NCBI GenBank assembly: GCA_013368325.1
Contig: JAACJK010000001.1
Location: forward strand, 1,860,001 to 1,924,000
Direction of reading: 5' to 3'
Origin: Ephemerocybe angulata
Lineage: Eukaryota > Basidiomycota > Agaricomycetes > Agaricales > Psathyrellaceae
DNA: 64,000 nucleotides
Shown in pieces: positions 9,434 through 19,069 of this stretch (its first letter is position 1; every line of letters begins with the position of its first letter). Below the pieces are notes generated by a model. It saw only the letters and a program-made list of their open reading frames with translations. It searched no databases and was not told where the DNA came from. The translations under genes and the position numbers were made by a program.

Positions 9434-12400
9434 TTAGAGCGTCTGAATGCGCTTTGCAGGGAGCTTTATGGTCAGCCGAGGTCCCTTGATAGGGGCGTGC
9501 TCTCGGCGCCAATCACGGAGTACATCCTGCGCGGCGCTTAACTCGTCCTCTGTCAACCAATCAGCTTCGGTCAAGTCGAACCCTAGCCATTTCACTAGGT
9601 ACTCCACCCTCCTTTCCTGTTCGTTCCATTTCTCGTCAAGGATCCTCTCCACTTCCTGGTGTTCTTCGCCGTTGACTATCTCCGGTGGGGGAGGGAGTAT
9701 CCTACCTGGATCGTCGTGGTACGGAATGAGTTTCGAGATATGAAAAACGGGGTGGATCCTCCAGGATGATGGTATGGCGAGGCGATAAGCTCTGAGTCCG
9801 ATGCGTTCGATGACCGTGAAGGGTCCGTAGCGTTTGTGACCGAGCTTCTTCGAGGGACGTTTCGTTGTGATGTGAGCTCCGTCCAGAAGTACTTGGTCGT
9901 CCGGCTGGAAAGAAACGTCGATGTGTGAGCGATCGTAGAACCGCTTCATGTCACGAGCTGCGCGCTGGAGACAAGCGTTGGCCTCGTCGTGCTGCGCCTT
10001 CATTGCATCGACAAAGTTGGAGGCTGGTGCGTTTCGCCTGGGTTGGAAGGTGAGACGGCGAGGGGTACCATAGACGAGCTGGAAAGGGGACGAATTTGTT
10101 GAGGAATTGTGCGCGTTGTTGTGGGCGAACTCGGCAATCGGTATCCATTCAGCCCAATCGTCCTGCTGCTCGTTGGTATACAGACGCAAGAATTGTTCAA
10201 CTTCCTGATTAATACGCTCCGTCTGCCCGTCAGTCTCTGGGTGGTACGCGGTTGAGAGGTTCGTCTTGATGTCCAGGAGCTGGTTAAGGGATGAGGTGAA
10301 CTCGGACAGGAAGATGGATCCCCTATCACTCGTGATGATCTCTGGTAAACCGAACGAGCGCCAGTAGTGGTCTCGGAAGAGTTTTGCGAGCTGGATGGAG
10401 TCCACCGTCTTGTTGGTTGGGACCAACTTAACGTACTTCGAGAATCGATCGACGATGACTAGGATAGAGTCGCTATTGTCGCTCACGGGGAGGTCTGTGA
10501 TGAGGTCGATTGAGATGCACTCGAAGGGTTTGCTTGGAATGGCGTTTGGATGGAGGAGTCCTCGTGGCTTTGACCGGTCAGGTTTCGTTCGCTGGCAGAG
10601 ATCGCACTTAACGACGAAGTTGCGCGTGTCGATGTGGATCCTCGGCCACCAATAGTTGCGTAGGATAAGTTCCGCTGTCCTGTAACGACCGCCGTGTCCA
10701 GCCATTGGGGATTCGTGATGAAGTCTTATGATCTTCTCGCGCAAGGTAGGAAGATCGGGGACGTAAATTCGACCGTCGTTGAATATGAAGCCGTCTTCGA
10801 AGGAGAATTTCCCTTCTCCACGCTCTGCACTCGCACGGACAGAAGGTTCCGTGGAATGCTTCGTGCCTTCCAAGATCTCGGGAAGCAAAGCGTCGCTGTC
10901 GTCTTCGAGGGAGATGTGTACACGGCGAATGTGATGGGGAGCAATTAGGGTAATCAAGTCATTGTCCTCGGAGCCCTTATCGTAGTCGGGGCGACGAGAG
11001 AGCGCGTCAGGGACGATCAGGGATGAGCCAGGTTTGTGATGTAGTGTAAAGTCGAAGAGGGTTAGCTCTTGGGCCCAACGCGCTTGCCGACGGTTCAACT
11101 TCTTCGCCGACATGAAATGCTCCAGATTCTTGTGGTCGGTATGGATCTCAAACGACGAGGCCGCGCCTTGTAGTAGATGGCGCCATTCTGCTAGACCCCT
11201 CATGATTCCGAGGAGTTCGCGGTCGTGCACGTCGTAGTTCCGCTCGACGTCGTTGAGAGACTTCGAGAAGTAAGCCAAAGGACGCCATACGTCTTTCTGC
11301 TTCTGGTAGAGGACTGCGCCAGTCGCGTAGCCTGAGCTGTCTGTCTCCAGTCGATAGGGATCGGAGTCGGTTGGGAAGGCGAGCACGATGGGTGACACGA
11401 GAAGCGCCTTCAGTTGGTTGAAAGCAGCGTCCTCAGAGTTTGACCAGGACCAAGGTACGTTGCCAGTGAGATGGTGTAGGGGGTGGGCGATGTGGGCGAA
11501 ATTTGGCATAAACTTCCGATAGTAATTTGCTAAGCCTAGGAACTGCTGAAGCTCCTTCTTTGAGGAAGGCGTCGGCCAGTTGACGATGGCGTCGGCCTTC
11601 TTCCTATCCATCTCCACCCCTGCCTCGGAAACGATGAGCCCGAGGTACTCGATTTTCTCCTTCCGGAACTCGCACTTATCAGGCTTGGCGCAGAGGCCGT
11701 TCTCTGCCATGATCGTGAGGACCTCGTGTTCGTAAAGCTTGAGCGTGTCGAGATTGTCCGAAAAGAGTAACAAGTCGTCCATGTAGATGATCAACCACCC
11801 CTGGTTGAGCTGGTGAATGAATAAGTTGTCCATCATAGTTTGGAAGGTGGCGGGGGAGTTGGTGAGGCCGAAGTACATAACTAGGGGTTCGTATAAGCCT
11901 CGGTTGGTGATAAAGGCGGCCTTCCATTCGTCCCCCTTCTTAATCCGAACGTTGTTAAAGCCCCACCGGATATCCATCTTCGTGAAGTACTTGGCACCGG
12001 TAAGCTTGTTCATGATCTCCGATATTAAGGGTAGTGGGTAACGGTTACGGACTGTGTACGAGTTTAAGCGTCGATAGTCCTGTACGGGACGTAGGGAACC
12101 GTCCTTCTTCTTCACGAAAAAGAACGGTGAACCGATAGGGGAACGCGAAGGTCGTATGCGTCCACTCTCGAGGTGTTCTTTGAGGAAGGAGTCCAGTTGG
12201 ACTTGCTCTGGGGGCGACAAGGGATAGACTTTTGAAACAAAGCCTTTCGCGTCGGGGGTGAGTTCGATTGGATGGTCCCACACCCGCTCTTCCGGAAGCT
12301 TGTCGAACTCCTTCTGTGCGAAGACCGAAGCAAACTTCTGTCGGATGTCGTCTGGAAGGGTAGCCATGGGATCTGATACTGGTTCTTCGTCGTCGTCGGC

Positions 12401-13552
12401 GAGGTTGGGGTCAATTGGGCCCATGTAACGTATGGCTAAGAGGGTGTCGTCGGGTTCGAGACCTAATCTCCGCATCGTTTCTCGGTGGTCGAAAGGAAAA
12501 TCTGGGTTCGAGATACGGGTGACGTCGTCCTCAAGCCATGGGACCGGAGCGTTGCAGCAAGAAGGGCACCTGGTGAATGTTACAACGCCGGTCCTCCAGT
12601 CGATGGCAGGGTTATGCCGCCTGAGCCACGAGTAGCCGATTATTATTGGGTGGCTAATGGTGGTGACGAAAAGCTTGATCCGCTCGACGTGGGCGCCAAT
12701 CTTCATCAATATGGAGGTTGTGGCGCTAATCAGGCCCGCGGCATTCTCCGTTCCGTCGGCGTTGTAGGCGGGCACCGCGCGCGCGAGAGGACGTAGTGGC
12801 AAGCCAAGGGATTTGGCGTAATCACCGTCGATGTAGCATTCTGTGGCGCCAGAGTCGAGTAGAGATTCCTCGTTGAACGCGATGTCGTGGAGTTCGGTTT
12901 GGAAGGAGGTGTGTAACAGCAACTGCGTGAGCTTCTGAGGAACTGTGGAGCCTGATACGGCGTCCTTCGTTATGTGGGCGACGACATGGCGAGGAAGGTG
13001 TAGGTCCGCTAGGAGTTCCAGGGATTCGATTATGGGTTTCTCTCTGAGAGCCGTGAGTACGGCTGGTTTGAGCTCTGGCACTCGGGACGGGTGTGCGTAA
13101 CCTCGAAGCATCTTCGCGGCGGTAACTGGATTTGCCTCTCGTAGTCGGTATAGCTTCCCTCGTAGAGCTTGCGAATAGTCTTCTAGTTCTGGTGGGTCGG
13201 GGCAATCGTCTTCTTCAATGGAGACGAGATCTGGTGTTTCATCGGTGATGGAGGATTGAGTCGCGGATATCTCGGGGTGGGAAAGGTTGTTGATGATGTG
13301 TTGGTCGGTCTGAGAGAGAGGGGGATGCTTTGTTGGTAAGAGATCATCGTCGTCTAGGGCAAGGAGTAAAGGGCAGTCGGCCGGTAGCCAGTCACCGACA
13401 TGGGAACGTGTCAGGTCGGGGACTTCTTCGCAAGTATCGCCGTTAGAGGCTTGAATAAAAACGGGGATCTTTGCGCGAGACGATGATGTGTTGGCCGACG
13501 TGTTGGACTCGGAAGTATGACCGTCTACTCCGAGTCCGGGTAAAAAACCTGG
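9434..13552 (-). CDS. pol: Pol polyprotein of the chromovirus (PR-RT-RH-IN-chromodomain)
   Basis: The frame is open from 13552 to a stop at 9434, overlapping the end of gag by about 28 nt in the -1 frame. The first ATG is at 13111, but that would leave out about 140 upstream open codons, so Gag-Pol frameshifting is more likely. Counting from 13111: aspartic protease LLDSGATECYID near 85; reverse transcriptase with YMDDLL near 443; RNase H LETDSSGYATGAV near 590; integrase zinc-binding HHCC ending CDLCQRT near 805; integrase catalytic D...D...E at about 865, 930 and 965 (SIDLITDL, SDRGSIF, DGQTERINQE). The C-terminus has a chromodomain (VERILDEKW, then YLVKWLGFDLTEADWLTEDE), expected to steer integration to heterochromatin through modified histones. 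All catalytic residues are present. Confidence 0.95.
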   Translation of the reverse strand, partial: PGFLPGLGVDGHTSESNTSANTSSSRAKIPVFIQASNGDTCEEVPDLTRSHVGDWLPADCPLLLALDDDDLLPTKHPPLSQTDQHIINNLSHPEISATQSSITDETPDLVSIEEDDCPDPPELEDYSQALRGKLYRLREANPVTAAKMLRGYAHPSRVPELKPAVLTALREKPIIESLELLADLHLPRHVVAHITKDAVSGSTVPQKLTQLLLHTSFQTELHDIAFNEESLLDSGATECYIDGDYAKSLGLPLRPLARAVPAYNADGTENAAGLISATTSILMKIGAHVERIKLFVTTISHPIIIGYSWLRRHNPAIDWRTGVVTFTRCPSCCNAPVPWLEDDVTRISNPDFPFDHRETMRRLGLEPDDTLLAIRYMGPIDPNLADDDEEPVSDPMATLPDDIRQKFASVFAQKEFDKLPEERVWDHPIELTPDAKGFVSKVYPLSPPEQVQLDSFLKEHLESGRIRPSRSPIGSPFFFVKKKDGSLRPVQDYRRLNSYTVRNRYPLPLISEIMNKLTGAKYFTKMDIRWGFNNVRIKKGDEWKAAFITNRGLYEPLVMYFGLTNSPATFQTMMDNLFIHQLNQGWLIIYMDDLLLFSDNLDTLKLYEHEVLTIMAENGLCAKPDKCEFRKEKIEYLGLIVSEAGVEMDRKKADAIVNWPTPSSKKELQQFLGLANYYRKFMPNFAHIAHPLHHLTGNVPWSWSNSEDAAFNQLKALLVSPIVLAFPTDSDPYRLETDSSGYATGAVLYQKQKDVWRPLAYFSKSLNDVERNYDVHDRELLGIMRGLAEWRHLLQGAASSFEIHTDHKNLEHFMSAKKLNRRQARWAQELTLFDFTLHHKPGSSLIVPDALSRRPDYDKGSEDNDLITLIAPHHIRRVHISLEDDSDALLPEILEGTKHSTEPSVRASAERGEGKFSFEDGFIFNDGRIYVPDLPTLREKIIRLHHESPMAGHGGRYRTAELILRNYWWPRIHIDTRNFVVKCDLCQRTKPDRSKPRGLLHPNAIPSKPFECISIDLITDLPVSDNSDSILVIVDRFSKYVKLVPTNKTVDSIQLAKLFRDHYWRSFGLPEIITSDRGSIFLSEFTSSLNQLLDIKTNLSTAYHPETDGQTERINQEVEQFLRLYTNEQQDDWAEWIPIAEFAHNNAHNSSTNSSPFQLVYGTPRRLTFQPRRNAPASNFVDAMKAQHDEANACLQRAARDMKRFYDRSHIDVSFQPDDQVLLDGAHITTKRPSKKLGHKRYGPFTVIERIGLRAYRLAIPSSWRIHPVFHISKLIPYHDDPGRILPPPPEIVNGEEHQEVERILDEKWNEQERRVEYLVKWLGFDLTEADWLTEDELSAAQDVLRDWRREHAPIKGPRLTIKLPAKRIQTL

Positions 13553-15699
13553 TCAGGGTCGTAGAACTTGTCGTCTTGGAGGTCTTGACTGAGAGCTTCG
13601 ACCTCTTCGACCGTCATGCCTAAGACGCAGCTGCGTACGATATGTTTTGGTTTCTTGTGTGGGATTGGGCACGCTGCGATCTTGTGTTCGAGAGATCCAC
13701 AGTTGAAGCAACCGCTTTTGAGAACTTTCGCTTCGGTGGGCAAGGGCGCAGCCTGGGTTTTCGGTGTCGCGGTAGCGTTCGCAGAAGCTGCTTGGTTCTC
13801 GGACGGTTTGTTGTAGGCTGTTCTCTTCGTGAAGGGTCGAACGTGTGTATTGGATGAGGAAGCTTGACTGGTGATTTGCTGATTGTATCGCCAGTTCTTG
13901 TCGACAGTGAGAGCTGCAGTCTTGAACTTAGCGCAAGTATCCAAAGAGGAGAGGTCATGGCGATTAGAGATTTCGCGTCGTAGCCCCGGGGTGATTGCTT
14001 TCAGTAGGAAGACCAAGAGTCCGGCGTCGTTCATGCCCGTGAAGGGGGACCATTTGTCCCACTCGATGAAGAAGTCGGAGGCGGGTTTACTGGCATCCAT
14101 GCGAAGTGTCTCTATCATGGATATGGACTTCAACCTCTTGTCTTCGGTGGGGAAAGTCGTCTGAAGCTCTTCGACAAAGTCGTCCCAGCTGTTCCATACG
14201 ATCTGACCCTTCAAGAACTGGGGTTGCTTGGTGTTCGTCCAAGTCTGTGCGTGGCCCTTCCTCATCCTGGAGAACGTGTAGCGAATCCGAACGTTATGGT
14301 CTTTGTATCGCGAAGGAGCACTCGCCCATACCAAGTCTAACTGGTTGAGGAAAGTCTCGAGTTTATCTGGCGTTCCGTCGTATTGGTCCGGCTCCTCGCA
14401 TTTGATCTTCGCGAGGTTGTCAGAGGAGGACTTCTGGCTTAGCTGGTACTGTAGCACGGAGGTTACGCCCTCGAGACCAGCGAGACGATCGAGCAATTGG
14501 TTGTAAGCGATCGCTTGGCTATCTGTCCTTCGTTCGGGTGGGGGAGCAGGTTGAGGAGGTCTCGGAGTTTCAAGGACAGTGATACGACGTAGGATTTCGT
14601 CTATCTTCGCAGCAAGAGGATCGATGGGGGGTTGCTCCGGCGTGATATTCGTAGTGGGCACAGCGGGAGTAGGGGCTGCCGTTGGCGGAGCAGTGTTAAC
14701 CGTGACATCAACGGGAGGTTGTGCTGCGGGGACCGTGGGCGGTTGATTGACAGCGATGGGATTTGTAATGGGTCCTAAGTTACGTTGCGCGTTGACGTTC
14801 CAGAGGACTGCGGGTGGTTCGTTACGCTGTTCTCTGTGTTGCTCTCCGTTCTGCGGGTAATGGGTGTAAGGGGAGGGATTCTGATATTGGTTCCACGCAG
14901 GTCTGGCGTTGTACGGGGTATTCGGGGGAGCTGTCCAAGTACCTTGCCTACCGTAGTTTTCTAGGACGGGCTGTTGTACCCATTGCCCTCCGCTACGGTT
15001 GGGTTCCCTTTGCCAAGGAGGGGTGGGCGCGTAGTTAGGCGCCGGCTGACCAAAGGAGTTATGGGGCGCCTGCTGATCTTGCGGGTAAACAGCCGGCCCG
15101 CTCTCAGGATGATCCAGCTGATGGGGTACGTCCTGCTCAGGGTCGTTGAGACTGGGGAAGACCGAGGGTGCGTCGGTATAGGAGAGGTCAGAGTCCTGGT
15201 GATAGCCTTGGTCTGAGGGGACAGGGGTTTGGTGGTTTCTCGGGTCTGCCGTCCCTTGACGCAGGGGGGTGGTCGGCTGACCAAAGAAAGGATTCGATGC
15301 ATGGTGGGACATGGAAACTGAAGACCCAAGAGAACGTCTTGGTATGCCTGGTTCGAAAGCGAGGAAGGCAGGGCCTCGTTGGTAGTTATCCGTAGCAGGG
15401 TTATCGCTGGAACCGTCGGAAGAGAGCGGTGTGAGGGGTGAAGAACTGATGGAATACATAGGAATGGGTCGTCTGAGTGGTGAAAGGATAAGAGGGAATG
15501 CCACCTCCGGTGGGCTTGAGTTCGCCACCTCCGGTGGACTTTGGAATGCCACCTCCGGTGGACTTTGAGATGCCACCTCCGGTGGACTTTGAGATGCCAC
15601 CTGCAGTGGACTTGGGTTCGCCACCTCCGGTGGACTTAACGTTGCCACCTCCGGTGGGCTTTGAAATGCCACCTCCGGTGGGCTTAGATAGAACCGCAT
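13525..15699 (-). CDS. gag: Gag polyprotein of the chromovirus
   Basis: 724 residues from ATG 15699, only 63 nt downstream of the PBS. The N-terminus has eight copies of an eight-residue SPPEVAxx repeat, followed by about 300 Pro/Gln/Asn-rich residues. The retrotransposon Gag domain lies around residues 430-600 (DQYDGTPDKLETFLNQ; FLKGQIVWNSWDDFVEEL; TFPTEDKRLKSI). A single CCHC zinc knuckle, CFNCGSLEHKIAACP, near residue 675 binds genomic RNA. Gag builds the virus-like particle in the cytoplasm. The stop (13525-13527) is preceded by a T6 run that fits -1 slippage into pol. The very long proline-rich N-terminal extension is unusual for a fungal chromovirus Gag. Confidence 0.92.
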   Translation of the reverse strand: MRFYLSPPEVAFQSPPEVATLSPPEVANPSPLQVASQSPPEVASQSPPEVAFQSPPEVANSSPPEVAFPLILSPLRRPIPMYSISSSPLTPLSSDGSSDNPATDNYQRGPAFLAFEPGIPRRSLGSSVSMSHHASNPFFGQPTTPLRQGTADPRNHQTPVPSDQGYHQDSDLSYTDAPSVFPSLNDPEQDVPHQLDHPESGPAVYPQDQQAPHNSFGQPAPNYAPTPPWQREPNRSGGQWVQQPVLENYGRQGTWTAPPNTPYNARPAWNQYQNPSPYTHYPQNGEQHREQRNEPPAVLWNVNAQRNLGPITNPIAVNQPPTVPAAQPPVDVTVNTAPPTAAPTPAVPTTNITPEQPPIDPLAAKIDEILRRITVLETPRPPQPAPPPERRTDSQAIAYNQLLDRLAGLEGVTSVLQYQLSQKSSSDNLAKIKCEEPDQYDGTPDKLETFLNQLDLVWASAPSRYKDHNVRIRYTFSRMRKGHAQTWTNTKQPQFLKGQIVWNSWDDFVEELQTTFPTEDKRLKSISMIETLRMDASKPASDFFIEWDKWSPFTGMNDAGLLVFLLKAITPGLRREISNRHDLSSLDTCAKFKTAALTVDKNWRYNQQITSQASSSNTHVRPFTKRTAYNKPSENQAASANATATPKTQAAPLPTEAKVLKSGCFNCGSLEHKIAACPIPHKKPKHIVRSCVLGMTVEEVEALSQDLQDDKFYDPDQVFYPDSE
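13542..13547 (-). promoter_or_regulatory. putative -1 frameshift site (T6 run) at the gag-pol junction
   Basis: In the coding sense, gag reads CAG GTT TTT TAC just before its stop. The run of six T lets tRNA-Phe on TTT re-pair on TTT one base back, entering the pol frame, which is open here (its upstream stop is at 13553-13555). It is not a perfect X-XXY-YYZ heptamer, so efficiency is uncertain. Confidence 0.55.
15500..15691 (-). repeat. eight tandem 24-bp repeats in gag
   Basis: Eight back-to-back 24-bp units with the core CCACCTCCGGTGG, in frame, encoding the SPPEVAxx octapeptides at the Gag N-terminus. The core is nearly palindromic (CCACC...GGTGG). The units differ at a few third positions and in the last two residues, so the array has expanded and partly diverged. 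Confidence 0.9.
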
Positions 15700-15762
15700 G
15701 TTGTTAGATAGTGGTCGCTAACTGGCGGACGTCCGTTTCTCGCGGGTTGAGTAAAGAAAGGG

Positions 15763-15773
15763 ACAGTCGTTCT
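15763..15773 (-). promoter_or_regulatory. self-priming primer-binding site
   Basis: Two nt inside the 5' LTR the coding strand reads AGAACGACTGT. This does not begin with TGG as tRNA-primed sites do, but is exactly complementary over 11 nt to ACAGTCGTTCT inside the LTR (15854-15864), about 33 nt after a TATA box. In Tf1 of fission yeast the first 11 nt of the RNA fold back on the PBS and are cut to make the primer; the same length and placement are seen here. Mechanism inferred by analogy. Confidence 0.8.
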
Positions 15774-15775
15774 AA

Positions 15776-15957
15776 TGTTAGGAAACGGGCGTCTTCGGAG
15801 CACAGGCGACGAGGAGGAGAAGCACAAGGGCGTCTATAGGGGGAAAACACAAGAGAACGACTGTAAGGTCGTTCGTATCTAAGTCTACAGTATATGTATA
15901 TAGTGGAGACGAGTCTGATAGTCACAGATGGAATAGGGGAGAATGGGAATCGTGACA
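15776..15957 (-). repeat. 5' LTR of the chromovirus
   Basis: 182-bp copy matching 8480-8661 base for base as far as I can compare by eye. Followed on the plus strand by the TSD GCCAC at 15958-15962. Confidence 0.95.
15854..15902 (-). promoter_or_regulatory. LTR promoter: TATA box and inferred transcript 5' end
   Basis: On the coding strand TATATA (15902-15897) lies 33 nt before ACAGTCGTTCT. If the self-priming model is right, the RNA starts at that A (15864), which sets the U3/R border. The same sequences occur in the 3' LTR (8558-8568). Confidence 0.6.
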
Positions 15958-15962
15958 GCCAC

Positions 15963-16650
15963 GGAGAGCTGCTTCCCCAATGATTGATCATGGTTATAGG
16001 CGCACAGCGAACGCTATGTGTGAGCTTCAATTGTCCCTTATGAGAGGTTCATCTTGCTGGCCTGACTCCTACGATACCGAAGGTGGCGGGTCGGACATAG
16101 GCCGTGCGAGGATACGACGCAAGACAATAGAACAATGGAGCGGCATCTGTGCGTCGCAGCGTTTCTTGACGGCAGCATGTGGTCGACGCTCGGGACGCAC
16201 TGAGACGGTTGTGAGGCAGCTAAATTGCGCATCGCAATGAGAGTAGCGACAGCGTGCAGTGTCGCTCTCAGAATGCCCACAGAAACGCAGGAGGAGGGAT
16301 ATTTCGGGCATCCACAAAGGGCGGGCGCTCGGCAAGCCAATTGCTGCCGCGCGAACCAGTTTGACAGAAAGACAATAAGAATGAGATCACGCGACGGGCC
16401 GGATGTCCAAAATAGGGGCGAGCCGGTTCACGGTCCATGCTGAGGCGACATTGGGATTTCGTTCCTCAAGACAATAAGACCCAGTCTACCAAAATGGCCA
16501 CCACTCGATTCTTCTGTCTGACTTTTTGCTCTCTGCCCTCTACGTCGTTCGTCCACGTCGTCGATCCCGTCCCCCATCCAACGACCACCACAGCGAGCTA
16601 GCTCTCTGTAAACTTTGCTCCTACCTGCCGATAGCGCCTAGTCGGCCAGT
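15963..16650. other. intergenic, no gene seen
   Basis: Between the retrotransposon and the PB1-domain gene. No convincing coding frame; probably the promoter region and 5' UTR of the downstream gene (pyrimidine-rich near 16500-16600). Confidence 0.5.
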
Positions 16651-19069
16651 ATGTACCAGTGGGCAGGGAATGGCTTACATGCCGCCCCAAACCCTGTCAG
16701 CAGCGATGTGAGTATTTTCATATCCCCCAACGATTGCGCTAGTGGCTTACAATCCCCGCCTCAGGACTTCCAAAGAGCCGTATTCAAAGCTGCTCCGAAG
16801 CGCTTCACGATTGAGTTCCTACCCCCAACGAAACTTGGTGCGCTCGACTGCCCTATTCATACAAGTCCTTGATTTGACAAAAGATAAACTTACACAGGGA
16901 GCTCCTACTACTATGGCATGCGCATTGCCTCAATCCAACGAGGGGACCGATCGTCCCGCGCCTCGATATCCTCCGACGAGTCCATCGCCCAGTATGATGT
17001 TTGGCGAAAGTGGGAAGATTGCCTTTGGCTCCAAGATACCCTCGAAGGCGAGTACAAGCGGTCAGCTCGTGAGAGGCGTGTGCGGTTAGCCCAAGGCAAA
17101 GGCGTCAAGAAATTCAACGGAATGTACAAGCAAGATATGGCCTCGTCTTGGGAATCGCTCCCACCGGGTCCGGAACCGACATCCGTTGCGACTGATATCC
17201 ATGCCCATGTCCCCCACCTTACAAAGAAGAGCTCCTTTTTCCGTCCAAACATTGCGACCATCGAGCGAAATCAAGAAGAATACCAGGCGCTTATCGAGAC
17301 ACTCATGAGCGACGATATGCCCGCTCTCGTCAAGGAGATTCGTGCTACTCGGATCATCACCGACTTCTTTGGCTACTGGAGACGAGACATCGAGTTCGAT
17401 GAAAAGTTTCGCAAAAAGAACCCCCACCTCGCCCATGCCCCTCGCAGTTCCATCACTAGCAGCGTCTTCTCTTCCTACTTCACCGGTCCATCTTCGTCTG
17501 GCGCATCTCTTTCATCCTTCGGCGGCCGCTCAAGCAAGCGGTCATTGTCCTCCACCACCCGACCCGACTCCATCACCGAAAGCGTCGTCTCATCCTCAGC
17601 AACTGTCGCATCACCCTCCACCAAGTCGCGCTCGAGTCTCGACAGCGCTGAAGCCCTGCGCCGAGCCGACCGGGATGTCAGGCGGCACTCATCCTCCTCT
17701 GAATCCTCCACTCAATCAGAGGAAGCCGTTTCTGATAGTTCGTATACCGCCAACTCGTCCGCCCCGAAAATCGCTGAAGACTCTCCTCCAGTCAAGTTCA
17801 ATCACAATCCCCAGCGAGGCCCGGAGCCACCTTCCCCTATACAAGAAGACTCTATGTCTGAGAGTACCCACAAGAGCCCATTGGACGCCATCGCCTTTCC
17901 ATTCCAGATCACCAGGAGGGCCAAAGCGGGTGCCGATCGCAGGTCCAATCGCAACTGCTCGGTTTATAGCCCGCCCATGGGCAACTCTCCTGTCAACAGC
18001 AACGATGCCGCTTGTCCTTGTACGTCCTCTTCCTGCTTCCTCCCCAGGCTGACACTGATACCCTGTCTCCACAGCGGAAATGCAGGTGGAAGAGTCATGG
18101 GAATCTTTTATTCAGGGTGGTATTGCGTCTGCCGACATGTACCTCGACGAGTTGGACTTCGCCAGTCCAGGTACGAAAGAGGAGCGCGCGTCGATGCAAA
18201 GCATGGCTTCCGTGAACAGTGTAGACTCTGCAGAGGCCTGCATTCCTGACAGGAACCTTGCTCTCAGGGAGCAGGAGCTCCACATGCCTCGGGCATCTGT
18301 CCCAGTCTCCCTTTCGGATTTCGACATCTTTTCCGAATCCGGGGGACAGCTGTCGCGATTGACGCTTTCGGAGTTCCTGATGTTAGACTCACAAGGTCCC
18401 CGCCCCTTGTCCCTCCTCCCCGAAGAATCAGACACCGGTAGCCGACCTGAGACACCCACCGCCGAATTCAACATCACCACTCCGCCCCGAAGGCAGCCAC
18501 AGCTCCCCAGCCTCAGGATCCCTGGCAACAGGGCGAGCTATTTCTCCATCACCCCTTCACCTCCACGTTCTCCTGTCCCCACTCCCCCCTCACAGCTCGA
18601 ACTTCCTTCTCCGACCGACTCCAGTTTCTCGTTCGCGACGTCGAGTGTAACCTCGGAAAGCTCGGCTACGCTGACGCCAGGTACCGCTCTCCAGAGCCCG
18701 ATTGAAGATGAGTCGGCGGCCAGCGCAACGACACCACTCACGGCTACTTCGTCAATGTACTCACCGCTCACAACGCCGAGCAGGGCGTCTGCAGGCACGC
18801 TCTCTCTCAAGGTCTCTTTGAACACCTCCATCATCATGATCAGGGTCGCGAGGGATATTCCCTATGTTGACCTCCGCCAGAGGATATACAACAAGTTCGT
18901 CGGGCAGGAGGGCATTCCCCTGTCGCACGAGTTTGAGATCGTGGTGAACAGCCGGGGGGCGGCGGAGAGCGATGTGAACACGGTGGCGAATGAGGCGGAG
19001 TGGAGGCAGATTGAGGCAGCCTTCGAAGGCAGCAAACTTTTGCTGAAGGTTGTCGACGCCACCCCATAA
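16651..19069 (+). CDS. PB1-domain protein, Ser-rich, conserved N-terminal domain
   Basis: Four exons (16651-16707, 16765-16837, 16898-18019, 18075-19069; introns 57, 60 and 55 nt) give 748 residues. The N-terminus has a conserved-looking block (RFTIEFLPPTKLG, then YDVWRKWEDCLWLQDTLEGE and ITDFFGYWRRDIEFDEKF). The middle 450 residues are Ser/Pro-rich and probably disordered and phosphorylated. The last 90 residues (SLKVSLNTSIIMIRVARDIP...DLRQRIYNKF...NSRGAAESDVNTVANEAEW) look like a PB1 domain, the ubiquitin-like module used by Bem1/Cdc24 and NADPH-oxidase regulators to pair with partners. A role in polarity or oxidase scaffolding is inference. The first exon is placed because splicing joins LPPTKLG to SSYYYGMR in frame and the ATG at 16651 is the only one available. 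Confidence 0.75.

Larger units (their letters stand above)
8480..15957 (-). mobile_element. complete Ty3/gypsy LTR retrotransposon, chromovirus with self-priming PBS
   Basis: 7478 bp, coding on the minus strand. Two 182-bp LTRs (8480-8661 and 15776-15957) begin and end in the canonical TG...CA form, and I see no difference between them. A 5-bp TSD (GCCAC) flanks the element. Inside, in coding order, are the self-priming site, gag, pol with protease, reverse transcriptase, RNase H, integrase and chromodomain, then a third ORF. All frames are open. Identical LTRs and intact genes indicate a very recent insertion that may still be active. The chromodomain and the 11-nt complementarity between the PBS and the putative RNA 5' end place it with the Tf1/sushi-type chromoviruses of fungi. 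One oddity: no purine tract lies before the 3' LTR on the coding strand. Confidence 0.95.

Noticed and set aside
9434..13111. Pol starting at ATG 13111 as an independent protein
   Set aside because: The frame is open far upstream and overlaps gag in the -1 frame, so a Gag-Pol fusion is the better model.
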